From: Isoetes taiwanensis
Lineage: Eukaryota; Streptophyta; Lycopodiopsida; Isoetales; Isoetaceae
Assembly (NCBI GenBank): GCA_021234155.1
Contig: JAJEKV010000062.1
Span: 2,207,305 to 2,271,304, forward strand
Length of the DNA: 64,000 nucleotides
Direction: 5' to 3'
Shown one piece after another: positions 32,308 to 42,454 of this stretch. The first letter of the stretch is position 1. Every line of letters begins with the position of its first letter. The notes below the pieces were generated by a model, which made no database searches, was not told the origin of the DNA, and saw nothing but the letters and a program-made list of their open reading frames with translations. Both the position numbers and the translations under genes were made by a program.

Positions 32308-34404
32308 CTACTCAGAAAAAGAGAAATAGCCCTCCAGCCACTTCAATATTTCACTGATACTGAAAGCCACACCTGGAAAGGTATTTCTTAGTAACAGAAG
32401 TTTAATGTTTACAATAAGATCCTTTTCCTTGAATCCATTGTCTTTAAATTCCTGTACTAGGCTTTTAATGTCCATAATAGTCCTCACTGGACTTGTGTTG
32501 ACATACAACAGTGGTAGAATCTGCGAGATTATTACTTTGCTAGCATTCAAGTAAGGTCGGCAACTTGAAGCATGAATGAATTTCATAACTTGAAAAGGCA
32601 ATTTATCTCTCTTGTCATACTTATAAGTAGTGTACAGACCTGTAGGAGGATTGATCACCTCTATGGTGACACTCAAGAAGTTGCCCTTAACACCAATTAA
32701 CCCCCTATTGCTTTCCATTGGTTGATACTCAGTCTCATCTTTTATCTGTAAAAGTTGTAGATTGTAAATATTATCACACTCACTACAGTTCTTCCCTTCT
32801 TGAAAGAAGTTAGATAGATCACCTCCGTTGGGGATACATACATCATCAATGTACCTTCTGGCATCCTTAAACTTCACAATATCCTGAAGTCTACCTTTGT
32901 TAGCCATTTTTTCAATATGCCTTAACTCAAAATATGACAGGTACAGATTGCACCACTCCGGGGAACAAGCAAATCCCATGGGTATGCCACAGATCTGCTT
33001 CCAAACACCTTTACCTTGTATGACATAGCAGTTATTTAGGAGCCACATATTGAGTTGACAGAAACCTTCTTTGTCAAGATAGCACCATGAATCCCCTTTC
33101 TGTTTTTTACAGTCCCATGTGTAAACAACATCATCCTCTAGAATTCTGTAACAAAGTTTTACCTCATTACCATGTCCAGTCATGTAATCTATGGCAAGTC
33201 CAATGATCTCTTTTATTACATTACAGATCCCATCCGGCCCTTGCAGCGGGATGTTTTCATAGCACTTTGAGATGTCAGCATTAAATATGTTGTGCACCTT
33301 GTTAGGTAGATTCAGCATGACTTCGTATACTGAGTCAACAATCCAGTAAGCATTGACCTTACCTGGCAGTAGTATATTAACTTTTTCCAGCTTCATTTTA
33401 TAGGCCTTTGGCAATACTTCAGTCAGCCCTCTTAGCCCTCTTGTAATTATTTTGGCTGGTAGGGTGAAGATGGTTCGATTGGCATTGGTGATCCAACGGT
33501 AGTCACTTTTATGGGCTTTGTACAACCCTAATAGATAAGGTAATCTATCTTTGTATGGGCAATCCAGCTGGAATATTAGCTTAAGGCTGCTATCAATCTC
33601 CTGCAGCACTTTTGTTCTGTCCTGGGCATATTCCATAAAATCCTTTCCATGTAGTCTAGCTCGGGCCTTATCTCTAATGTGCCACGGGCATATGAAACAT
33701 GGCACGTTAGCAGCCTTATCCACACTGGAAATATATACATTCCTGTTAAGCCAGTTCAAGCAATTTTTTACTTTTGTATCCTGCGTGGCGTTGTGCAGAC
33801 CAGTAGAGTCCTTTATACTGTCCTGGGCTTTAGCCCTTATGCAATTGAGTAGTCCCTTCTTAATGCTTATAACTTCGTAAGGATGTATATTAATCCCAAA
33901 CCTTTCCAGACCTTCAAACAGTTCATTGATTCCCATCTCAACATTGGCCATGAACTCCTTTAAGTTTAAAGGTTTATCAGGGATATAATTCAGACCCTTT
34001 CTGAACATATTTCTTAGTTCTTTTGATTTCACAATTGCTAGGTCAAGGGTTCTGATATGTCCTATTTTTTTGTCAATAAACCTTTCCAGGCCAGGCAAGT
34101 CACATATGCACTTAGGTATTTCCTCATCTGCAAATATCCGGAACGGTTTATAAACCAGGTCTAAAAGTTGGTCATCATATGTCCAGCCAATACAGATTTT
34201 CTTCATGATGTGTAGACCAAAATCCCCTAATCTTAAACTCAGGTATTCTTTTATGATTCCCCTTAAGTTGATTTCATCAATCACCTTGGAAGAGAATCGA
34301 AAGTGAATTCTAACCTTTTTTATGTTTGTGCGATTGGCTTTGGCCAGTATTTTTCTACCACTTGGACCAGTGACAATGCAACGTTCAGCAACGTCTTCAT
34401 CATC
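32308..34404 (-). CDS. Penelope-like reverse transcriptase (no GIY-YIG)
   Basis: Open frame from an acceptor-like TTCTAG|GATGATGAAG at 34404 to a stop at 32308, about 698 codons. No ATG near the start, so it is probably a spliced downstream exon. RT blocks in order: LPYLLGLYKAHKSDYRWIT (the K-x-HK segment typical of PLE RTs), FNADISKCYENIPL with the motif A aspartate, CGIPMGFACSPEWCNLYLS (motif B), ARRYIDDVCIPNG with the YIDD catalytic pair, GVKGNFLSVTIEV, and a C-terminal thumb region with HASSCRPYLNASK and FKDNGF. The frame ends about 70 residues later without a GIY-YIG nuclease. It would copy the element RNA from a pre-existing 3' end. No stop or frameshift interrupts the frame, so this copy may be young. 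Confidence 0.85.
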   Translation of the reverse strand, partial: DDEDVAERCIVTGPSGRKILAKANRTNIKKVRIHFRFSSKVIDEINLRGIIKEYLSLRLGDFGLHIMKKICIGWTYDDQLLDLVYKPFRIFADEEIPKCICDLPGLERFIDKKIGHIRTLDLAIVKSKELRNMFRKGLNYIPDKPLNLKEFMANVEMGINELFEGLERFGINIHPYEVISIKKGLLNCIRAKAQDSIKDSTGLHNATQDTKVKNCLNWLNRNVYISSVDKAANVPCFICPWHIRDKARARLHGKDFMEYAQDRTKVLQEIDSSLKLIFQLDCPYKDRLPYLLGLYKAHKSDYRWITNANRTIFTLPAKIITRGLRGLTEVLPKAYKMKLEKVNILLPGKVNAYWIVDSVYEVMLNLPNKVHNIFNADISKCYENIPLQGPDGICNVIKEIIGLAIDYMTGHGNEVKLCYRILEDDVVYTWDCKKQKGDSWCYLDKEGFCQLNMWLLNNCYVIQGKGVWKQICGIPMGFACSPEWCNLYLSYFELRHIEKMANKGRLQDIVKFKDARRYIDDVCIPNGGDLSNFFQEGKNCSECDNIYNLQLLQIKDETEYQPMESNRGLIGVKGNFLSVTIEVINPPTGLYTTYKYDKRDKLPFQVMKFIHASSCRPYLNASKVIISQILPLLYVNTSPVRTIMDIKSLVQEFKDNGFKEKDLIVNIKLLLLRNTFPGVAFSISEILKWLEGYFSFSE

Positions 34405-34839
34405 CTAGAATTAAGCCATTTCTTAAGTCAGTAAGGCTTTTATTTGAAACATCTTAAAGCTATAAAGAATGATACAGCTCATTAAAGAAATTATGCCCAA
34501 CCAGGGAGAAGACAAACAATTTTTTCCAATGTCCAGCATTGGATAAACCAAAATTTCATTATGATAGGCAAAGCCATGAATACAAGGATCCGATACTATT
34601 TTTCCAAAAATCACCATGCATCACTGTGGTGCAGATATCCTATATATTTTTTACTACAGCCAAAAAGGCATACTGTGTATGCTTATATGTAATCCGTTCA
34701 TATCAAAAACCATTATGGTAGTATGTAAAGTGCAAGGCCAGAAAGTTCCAGGCAAATATCCTGCATAAAAATATGCACACTGAATTAGTACTGTGGACTA
34801 ATTCAGTCAGAGCTTGTGACATGCTCTAAATACCTTATA
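34405..34839 (-). other. Probable intron between PLE ORF1 and RT
   Basis: Non-coding stretch between the end of ORF1 and the acceptor-like start of the RT exon. Splicing would join the two frames, but a unique donor is not evident. Confidence 0.3.
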
Positions 34840-36324
34840 TCAGTACATTAGTTTAGCCTGTTTCAGCTCATTGATATCATTGTGTCCAGGTCTTGGCCCT
34901 TTGGATACCGAAGCTTCATCATTAGTAGAACTAACAAAAGCAACTGAATCACTGGCTAAGCTCTCAATCACTTGGCAGCTAGAGTTGGTTCCATTGCCAT
35001 CACTATTATAGTTGGAACTGCCCCTGGTCACCCTTGGGGGCATAAACTCATCATGCTTGCTGCAGGTAGCTTGTGTAAACATTGAGGAAGTGTTGTCTTC
35101 TTTATTCAAGCCATGCTTGGTGAGTAAGAAGTTTCTGTCTTTAATCATCATCTCACAGACGTTGACTAATTTACTATTGCCAAAAGTAGCCTGAACATCA
35201 CAATCCGGGTCATTGGCAAGCTTGTTGGTGACACGTACCATCATGTCTCTAACCTGTAAGTACACCAAGTGTGCCATAACCGGTTTTTTCAGATTCTGTT
35301 GTATAAAACTCAGAAAAGCTCCAATTCTGCCAGCTGGAGTAAACCTTGGGTAGACAGATTCCAAATGGTTGCATGCAAACCAGATGGCTTGGTCAAACCA
35401 CGTTATCGAATCTTTGCACGAGGCGTCTGTGCAATTACATTTGAAGTATGGACTGAAAGATCTCCAGATTCTGTGCAGGTAATTGTTCTCTCTCTTTATG
35501 ATGGGATAAGCCATATGAGCTTTCACAAACAATGTTATGCCGAGATTGCTCTGGCATTGTTTGTCAAACAAGGCAGTTCCAAATGGAAACTCCACCTCCT
35601 CCTTATCAATCAACTTGGTCATATTGTTAGCCGCTGTTTCAATGTCAAGCAAGTGATTATTATTCAGCCCAGCAATCATAATCCAGGCCTGGCGGCTGAT
35701 AGGCGCAAGTGTGCTGAAATTTTGACTACGCCACAGCCCATGATCGAATTCCTCCCTTAACCATTCAATGGCCATCTCGGATATGATTGGGAACCTTAGG
35801 CAATTGTGTAAGGTCAGCCTCATCATTATATCACTGCTGTTGCTATGCTTATCAGTCTCTTCATTCTTCATAATGTCAAGGTCAACTTTAGGAATGAATT
35901 TTACAAACCCTGTGGAAGGTGTGTCTTGTTCCAAATCATACACAGGTTCAACAAAAGTTCTGTCCTTGGTTTTATTGACCCTTTCCAAATATGTTATCCC
36001 TGCTTTGCATAGGTCATCCAGGTCTGTTCGATCAGCCAGGATATTGGGGATATCCTGGAATATCTGCTGTAAAACAGGCTCGCAATCCTTGACTACCATC
36101 CCCATCTCGTCAAGTTTAAGGAAGAGTTCCAGCCATGCACTGAACCCCAGATGTATCACTGGGGAATAGGCATCAGGAGGTAAGTTCCTGCTCAATCTCA
36201 AAATTACCTCATGTATACCAGGGTTTGCTATCAGACACAATAGGTACTGTACTGCCCTATTAGGAGCTCTCCCAGTTGTACAGTAGCCAATGTCAGCTAA
36301 GTGTCTGATCCATACCGCCTTGAA
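34840..36324 (-). CDS. PLE ORF1 protein, unknown function
   Basis: Open frame of about 494 codons that begins at an acceptor-like GTTACAG|TTCAAG (36324) and stops at 34840. The first ATG (36240) is internal, so an upstream exon is expected; the MPKGVY exon in the right pseudo-LTR is a candidate. The protein is globular-looking with a Cys/His cluster (FKCNCTDASCKDS, then H further on), conserved-looking WFDQAIWFACNHL, and a Ser/Asn-rich low-complexity tail from about residue 400. No RT, nuclease or recombinase motif is recognised. It lies upstream of the RT on the same strand, the position of ORF1-type RNA-binding proteins in other retroelements. Confidence 0.7.
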   Translation of the reverse strand, partial: FKAVWIRHLADIGYCTTGRAPNRAVQYLLCLIANPGIHEVILRLSRNLPPDAYSPVIHLGFSAWLELFLKLDEMGMVVKDCEPVLQQIFQDIPNILADRTDLDDLCKAGITYLERVNKTKDRTFVEPVYDLEQDTPSTGFVKFIPKVDLDIMKNEETDKHSNSSDIMMRLTLHNCLRFPIISEMAIEWLREEFDHGLWRSQNFSTLAPISRQAWIMIAGLNNNHLLDIETAANNMTKLIDKEEVEFPFGTALFDKQCQSNLGITLFVKAHMAYPIIKRENNYLHRIWRSFSPYFKCNCTDASCKDSITWFDQAIWFACNHLESVYPRFTPAGRIGAFLSFIQQNLKKPVMAHLVYLQVRDMMVRVTNKLANDPDCDVQATFGNSKLVNVCEMMIKDRNFLLTKHGLNKEDNTSSMFTQATCSKHDEFMPPRVTRGSSNYNSDGNGTNSSCQVIESLASDSVAFVSSTNDEASVSKGPRPGHNDINELKQAKLMY

Positions 36325-36535
36325 CTGTAACGTTCAGAACTTATTTGTTAGCTCAAAGGCCAAACAATGACAGACCAACCAACATGCTTAGATAATGGAT
36401 AAGGTTCTTTTCATTTAATTCTCTTAACTAAATGAATAAATACATAAATAACTAAATATACCCAACAGAGAAAGGTTTCAGAAATGATGTGTTTGTTGGA
36501 TATCTCCAACAAATAGATGTCATTGTTTCTTCTTC

Positions 36536-38690
36536 GAATATGTTCTTACTACGACTACAGTCTAGATAAAGTTTTAAAAAAACCTTTAAATGCCTTGTTC
36601 ATAGTAAGCCCATGTACCAAAATATCTACCCTGGGGTTTATTCCAGGCCACATCAGGTACTCATACTACCATTCTTTTGAGTTCTTGTTCACTGGATTTT
36701 TACTTGATACAAGATAACTTCAGACTTAGAGATTCAACTTTATTGTCTATTTGAAACCTTAGTTTTGTTTCTTAACCTTATACAATCTTAATCTTATCCT
36801 TTAAATCTTAAAACTTTAACTGTAAACTTTATGAACTATGTTCCTCAATATTTGAAAACCAGAAATCAGCTTTTTAAATCATAATCTTTCCATTACTTGA
36901 ATCATAATTAACCGTTTGTTGCTACATTTTCATACTCTTAATGGTCCCATAATCCGGACCTTTAGTCTTTTCATACTGCTATCTTAATACTGGTATAAAC
37001 AGTAAAACAGAATAAAAATTGGATCCAAAATAATACTGTCTGCAGCATCATGTTCATTGCTTTAAAACAGGTTGGATCTCACCCATAGTTTGTACTCAGC
37101 TATGGTTGTCTTTCCCCTTTCAAACGCCATAATCATGGCATTGCACAATTACTGAAAATAGAACCAGAGAGGGAGTCGTGGTTACCTGCACCCAAACATT
37201 GCATAAGTTAGCAAATAGTATGGTAACTACACAAGGGGCAACAGGTAAGCTATACAACTCCCTGGCTCATCGCCCTTCACCTACTATTTTCAGAAAATAG
37301 ATGCAAAATAGAGCTGGTCTACCATTATGTGTAGAAGGAGCCAGTTAGAACCAGGTTATGCTTACTAAGCTATCCGTCCAAGCAAAGTTAACCTAGCATC
37401 ATATATTAATTTCAGACATATAAATACACATTTATGTTCCTGCAGCATGCTTAAGAATCAACTTGTTCTTGTATGCACAGCCCTTGTCTCAGATCTAAGA
37501 AGTAAGAATCCGAAATATGTTATAGCTTTTAAACTGAAAATCCAACAAAGAGGGTTAGAATGCATGTGCAGCAAGTTCTTTTCAGCAAAAGGAAGCCTTT
37601 GGGCCATCATTAACTATGTTCCAGAATCAGAGTATACCATCTACTCACTGTTACAATGATTAAAGCTGTCTACATCAAGAAACAACCAGCAAAATCATAT
37701 TTCAAGCCTTTTAGATTTTTAGACTTGAACCCCAGTTACGATTTCTCATTTTAAGAGTATAGGACCAGAGTAATAGAAAGCATGAAGTCTGCAAAGAGAA
37801 TACTAGATTTTTCTTGAATTTGATCATTACCACTTAGAGAAAAGTTTAACCTTTTACAGAAGATTATAACTAAGAATGAACATTTTGATCTTGTAGCTTG
37901 TACGCCATCGCAAAAGCAAATAAAATGACCTGATTTGTAGCGCTTTTTTTTGCATCTTTGGAAGCAAATCCGCCAGATTTGGCCTTTTGTTGAAACCGCT
38001 CTTGTCATATCTTTTTGTGGCAAACCGCCATCACCATTTGTCCCCTTGTTTTTCTTGCCCGGACCCCTTTGATAAACTCCTTTCGGCATGACTATGAACG
38101 CCATAGCCACACTAACAACCGTAATAGTATTCCGTAACCACAGCGGAGCAACCACACAAAACTAAGAAGAATACTGTAAGCCATTTTGGGTGGAGCTTAA
38201 TACATGCGCGGGAACCATGTGCACCCTGTTATTAATGTTGCCTGCACCATTAAGCCTAACGGCTACCAACTTCTACCTTGGGAAGAAAGCCCAAGAAATT
38301 CTCTGACCAAATCGGGACCAAATCCAAGGTCCTACTTCAGTCAGACATATCCCATGGTCTTACAAACCCTAAAGAGTCATTCAGTATAATTCGATATCCA
38401 GTGAGGTGTAAGAGTACACGTTTTAATATTTTGTTTAAATATTAAATCCCAAATTTATATGATTTCTGGTCCATACCAATACCATCATAAGCGCATTATT
38501 TTGCTATTAATATTCAAAAAGCTTAGAAAGCCAATTCTCAAACTACAACCATTGAAACAATATATACCAAATATGTATACGTTTGGGAATCATGTCAAAA
38601 CCCTAAATAGAAGCCTGGTCCTAAGCACTATAAGGAATGAGTGGTACCAACAGAACCAACCACCCCTTTCACTGCCATAAGAAGAAATTC
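36536..38690 (-). repeat. Pseudo-LTR (right) of full PLE
   Basis: Near-identical to 30021-32177. Differences cluster in patches around 36950-37190 and 37900-38110, mostly at CAG/CTG sites. In sense direction this is the 5' repeat and would hold the promoter and first exon. Confidence 0.9.
37920..38091 (-). CDS. Conserved MPKGVY exon, right (5') pseudo-LTR
   Basis: Begins MPKGVYQRGPGKKNKG on the minus strand. This copy lies upstream of ORF1 in sense orientation and so is the one positioned to supply the start codon of a spliced ORF1. The frame shifts relative to the left copy at several CTG/CAG-linked differences, so the true sequence of this copy is uncertain. Confidence 0.4.
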
Positions 38691-38740
38691 TCTTCTTCTT
38701 CTTCTTCTTCTTCTTCTTCTTCTTCTTCTTCTTCTTCTTC
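38691..38740. repeat. (TTC)n microsatellite
   Basis: About 16 TTC units between the full PLE and the family-4 pseudo-LTR. Confidence 0.95.
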
Positions 38741-41185
38741 GAATTATCTTTACCTAGACTACTATCTATTACATGCAAATAAATTACATGAACAGAATTT
38801 GTTCAAGATAAAGACATAGACACCCACATATCCACCCTGGATTTTACTCCAGGCCACAACCACAGCCACAATTTTAGTTTTTAATGCTCATATAACAAGT
38901 AGAGAACATACAACCTTATGTAGTAACAAAGAATATATGCATGTAAAAGATCGAATTATATCATAATAGTACCAAAGAAAATATGCATGTAAAAGATCAT
39001 ATTGCATCATTATACTCATAAGTTTCCATAACTCGTTTCCACTTTACATGTTTATATCAGAAAATATTTTGTGCACTGTACCATATTATGTTTACCATCC
39101 TTAACCATGCTACACCCTTGTTTAGCTTAAGATTTGGACAGATCTCACCATCGTGTCTTCCTATAAGATGTTTACTTCCGCTTTTGTAATGATGATTTGC
39201 ATCATCCCTTCATTTGACAAAACAACCAGGAGATGTGATCGTGGTTACCTGCACCCAAACAGACCAACATTAGCAAAATCTTGGTAATGAGGAGAGGAGT
39301 GACAGGTAAGCAATACAATCACATGGCTCTTCGCCCTTCACCTATTGTCCGGTCAATACAAATCCAAGTTTTAACCTTATGTAATAGATATAATGCTGCC
39401 ATCAAGCAGCAACCCTACTCAAACAAGACTGCTTACCTCAGTCCCGATTTCCAACAGAATCATATGCTTAGTCTAAGCATACCATGCCAGAGTTTTTGAT
39501 TCAAAACTGTCTATAGAAATATTATGCCAGCAGCTATCCATAATCTATTCTTAAATTAATCTATCAGCTTTCTCAATCTCTGATTTTTGACCATTAAGAA
39601 AGCATATATCATGTATATCTGTAGCATTCACATAAGAACCATCAATTTACAGCATATATATCTCTGTACAAGATCACTAATACTAGCAAGACCTGGATAA
39701 ATTAAAAAAAACCCTTATTGTAGAAACATATTAATCTCAGACCTGTTATTATCCTAGAACTATATTCAAAAGCTATATTTTTTCTTAAGCACAGTTAAAC
39801 TTTAGTCATATCTATAGCCGTAGCTATTATTTCTACGGCTTAGGTTCATTATTCAGCTGGGCGATTCAGATAAAACACAAGAAGCTTATATTATGTCTCA
39901 TGCAGGAATGTTGTACCAGCAAGGCCAGCGGCCAAGTTTTGTTCCAGCCCTGATGTTAACTATATGAATCAAGATTTGCTCTTCTAACCTTAAAGTTTTC
40001 GCTCCTTCCACTATTTTCCGATCTTCCAGCCATGTTCTGTCGCCCACCAGAGAGAGCCTTGCCATATTTTTTGAAAGGTAGATTTCCAGCAAGCTGGGCC
40101 TTGCTCTTCTTGCCACCATGTCGCTCATATACGCCTCTGGGCATTTCCGCTTCAGCCAAGTTATGCCCAAGCATATCCGGAAATGCAAAGTGCCATGTTT
40201 CGTGAATACTCGGTATATATCCCTAAATGCACTTGGGGCCATAAATCACCTAGGGAACTAGCCCACAATCAATTCCGACGTCCAAGCCAGTGCATAGGAG
40301 ATATTGGCGCCATCTCTAGTAAATGTGTAGACCAAGATATGTAAATGCTAGCCATGCCAAGGCTAGAGGTCATAGATTCAAGCAACAACATTTATTCCAA
40401 ACGTAATTGCCTTCTCAAAAGTAGATGCATTTCGTCTCCATTTAATGCATTGGGTCAGAAGGTACAAGGCCCACACGTATCATATTTCTTGTGCCATATC
40501 TAAAGTAGATATTCACCTTAAAATATTGTCATCCACTCACCCCTAGGTCATTGTCCTTAAAAACAAATATCATCAAGTAATAAATGCACTTACATCACCA
40601 TGTCTAATGTCCTTCACACTAAAAATTCCCTTTGTACTTCTACAAATTCTCTAATTCATGCCTTAAATCACATTTCCATTCTCTTACACCATCTTAACAA
40701 TTTCTTTATATCTTAGCTCACGTATCATACACCATCATTTGCAAAAATTCAAAACATACCTTATTTTCATTTTGCTCATCTTATTTTCATTTTGCTCACA
40801 CTACTTGATCTTTTATTCTTCTTTCAAATACTCACCATAGACCATAAGTGAGATGCACTAGTAAAGTATTATCATAATTGTACTATACCAATCAATATGC
40901 ATTTCGACTGCTTCACTAGTTGGTCCATCTTTGCTCATTTCTTTCTAGACAAATGCAGTCCACTATTGTCCATCGTAATTCTCACATTTCCAATGTACGA
41001 TATATTTTTGGTATCTATAACATTGTGTGCAACCATGGGTAGTACTTCAGGAGATCACCCAATCCAAATGACCTAACATCCCCAGACATCCTATCATAGT
41101 GTAATCACCTTGCCAATATATTCTGTTCTCCCAATCCTCATCTTATTTCTCCGTCTGACCAACCAGCCAGCAAATGGCACAGTAT
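38741..41185 (-). mobile_element. Solo pseudo-LTR of a fourth PLE family
   Basis: Starts GAATTATCTTTACCTAGAC after the TTC tract. It shares the CCACCCTGGATTTTACTCCAGGCCAC hairpin region (38837-38862), the ACCTGCACCCAAACAGACC and CTCTTCGCCCTTCACCTATT blocks (39247-39347), and a minus-strand MPRGVY exon. It ends at a (TTC)n tract at 41186. No RT is present. Confidence 0.65.
39956..40150 (-). CDS. Conserved MPRGVY exon, PLE family 4
   Basis: The minus-strand frame contains EMPRGVYERHGGKKSKAQL, then LPFKKYGKALSGGRQ and a basic tail. It matches the MPKGVY exons of the full PLE in start, the GKK-x-K block and the LP-x-K-x-Y block despite strong divergence elsewhere. Confidence 0.45.
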   Translation of the reverse strand, partial: AEMPRGVYERHGGKKSKAQLAGNLPFKKYGKALSGGRQNMAGRSENSGRSENFKVRRANLDSYS

Positions 41186-41384
41186 TTCTTCTTCTTCTTC
41201 TTCTTCTTCTTCTTCTTCTTCTTCTTCTTCTTCTTCTTCTTCTTCTTCTTCTTCTTCTTCTTCTTCTTCTTCTTCTTCTTCTTCTTCTTCTTCTTCTTCT
41301 TCTTCTTCTTCTTCTTCTTCTTCTTCTTCTTCTTCTTCTTCTTCTTCTTCTTCTTCTTCTTCTTCTTCTTCTTCTTCTTCTTCT
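41186..41384. repeat. (TTC)n microsatellite, right end of second PLE chain
   Basis: About 66 TTC units, the longest tract in the window. CACTA sequence resumes at TATTTTTCCATGG. Confidence 0.95.
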
Positions 41385-41394
41385 ATTTTTCCAT

Positions 41395-41490
41395 GGAAGA
41401 AGAGGGGACGTCATTGAAAGACGAGGCCCATTCTTCCTCTATTTTTTATTACAAGAAGGGGACGTCGTTGAAAGACGAGGCCCCTTCTTT
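41395..41490. promoter_or_regulatory. GACGTCRTTGAAAGACGAGGCCC repeat pair
   Basis: Two copies of GGGGACGTC-TTGAAAGACGAG followed by GCCC occur about 55 bp apart. They are related to the AACGACGTC arrays and lie upstream of the kinase-like unit. Confidence 0.5.
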
Positions 41491-41689
41491 TTATGTTCTT
41501 CCTTTTTTTTTTTTTTTTTTTTTTTACATGTCAATATATAGTTCTTTTTAATTAACAATGTAAATAGTTTTAATGTCAATGATCTTTTCAACGTGAATGG
41601 TCTTTTTGTTTTTTTTTTTTTTTTTATTTCTTTATTTATGTAAGTTTTCTAATTATTGAATGCCTTTATTTTTTTGCATGTACACTAAT

Positions 41690-42454
41690 AACAAAATGCG
41701 TCGCTCTTGGAAATCGATTTTCGCAGCTCGAAGACATTCTAGGTAAGAATTTGAGTTTGAGTAGGAGAATAAAATTTTAATGTTTTATTTAGGTTAAAAA
41801 AAAACTTGGGGAGACTTGGACAAGGGGCATGGTCTAAGCTCACCATGAGTGGAGAAGACTAGGTGTTCGGGTCCAAGCTCACCGCTTTACTCTTGTAATT
41901 TTATTGATTAATGTATTTAGTTTAGAAAAATTGGGGAGACTTGGACAAGGGGCATGGTCGGCTCAAAAGCCTTGAGTGGAGAAGACTAGGTGTTCCGGGT
42001 CCAAGCTCACCGTTTACTCTTGTAATTTTATTGATTAATGTATTTAGTTTAGAAAAATTTGGGGAGACTTGGACAAGGGCATGGTTGGCTCTGCCTTGAG
42101 TGGAGAAGACTAGGTGTTCCGGGTCCAAGCTCACCGCCTACTCTTGTTTATTTTTTTTATTAATATATCAATAAATAGAAATCTTTACGGGATTGGACAA
42201 GGGCAGGGTTTTTGAAAAAAATTGCATTATTGATTTTCGGGTTTCTAGTTAAGAATGTTGTTTTTTAAAGATGTTAGGGATGTCAAAGAAACACTGATGT
42301 GGAGTGGTTAAGAGCAAGAAAAAATTTAAATAGTTGGTTTTAAAAAAATAAAATAAAAGGGAAACTAACTCTTAAGAAAGTAGGTAAAGATTCATAATGA
42401 AGGTTTGAAAAAAGTCACAAAGCAAGATTAATGAATCTAAATTGGTTTGTAGGT
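41690..42454 (+). other. 5' exon and intron of the kinase-like unit
   Basis: A short exon candidate ends CGAAGACATTCTAG|GTAAGAATTT (donor about 41742). The intron contains the 125-bp tandem repeat and ends TTTGTAG|GT just before ATG at 42455. Confidence 0.45.
41805..42215 (+). repeat. ~125-bp tandem repeat, three copies plus a partial
   Basis: GGGGAGACTTGGACAAGGGCATGG and then AGTGGAGAAGACTAGGTGTTC recur at about 41808, 41934 and 42060, with a decayed fourth at 42184. It is related in sequence and in intron position to the repeat pair at 5638-5817. Confidence 0.85.

Larger units (their letters stand above)
30021..38690 (-). mobile_element. Full-length endonuclease-less Penelope-like element
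   Basis: Two 2.16-kb direct repeats (30021-32177 and 36536-38690), almost identical outside a few patches, flank a 4.3-kb interior with two minus-strand ORFs. The RT has PLE-type motifs and no GIY-YIG domain downstream. Direct repeats around an RT of this type fit the pseudo-LTR structure of PLEs rather than an LTR retrotransposon: no protease, RNase H or integrase is seen. (TTC)n tracts stand at the left end, at the left repeat/interior junction and at the right end; a short TTCTTCTTC marks the right junction. Confidence 0.8.

Noticed and set aside
33551-33880. Plus-strand 109-residue ORF
   Set aside because: Antisense shadow of the PLE reverse transcriptase; same for plus-strand ORFs at 35012-36169, which shadow ORF1.
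30021-38690. LTR retrotransposon, because of the long direct repeats
   Set aside because: Interior lacks protease, RNase H, integrase, PBS and PPT; the RT is of Penelope type and the repeats behave as PLE pseudo-LTRs.
7348-41384. CRISPR-like array of regularly spaced repeats
   Set aside because: The recurring TTC tracts are pure microsatellites spaced by kilobase-scale transposon segments in a plant nuclear context.
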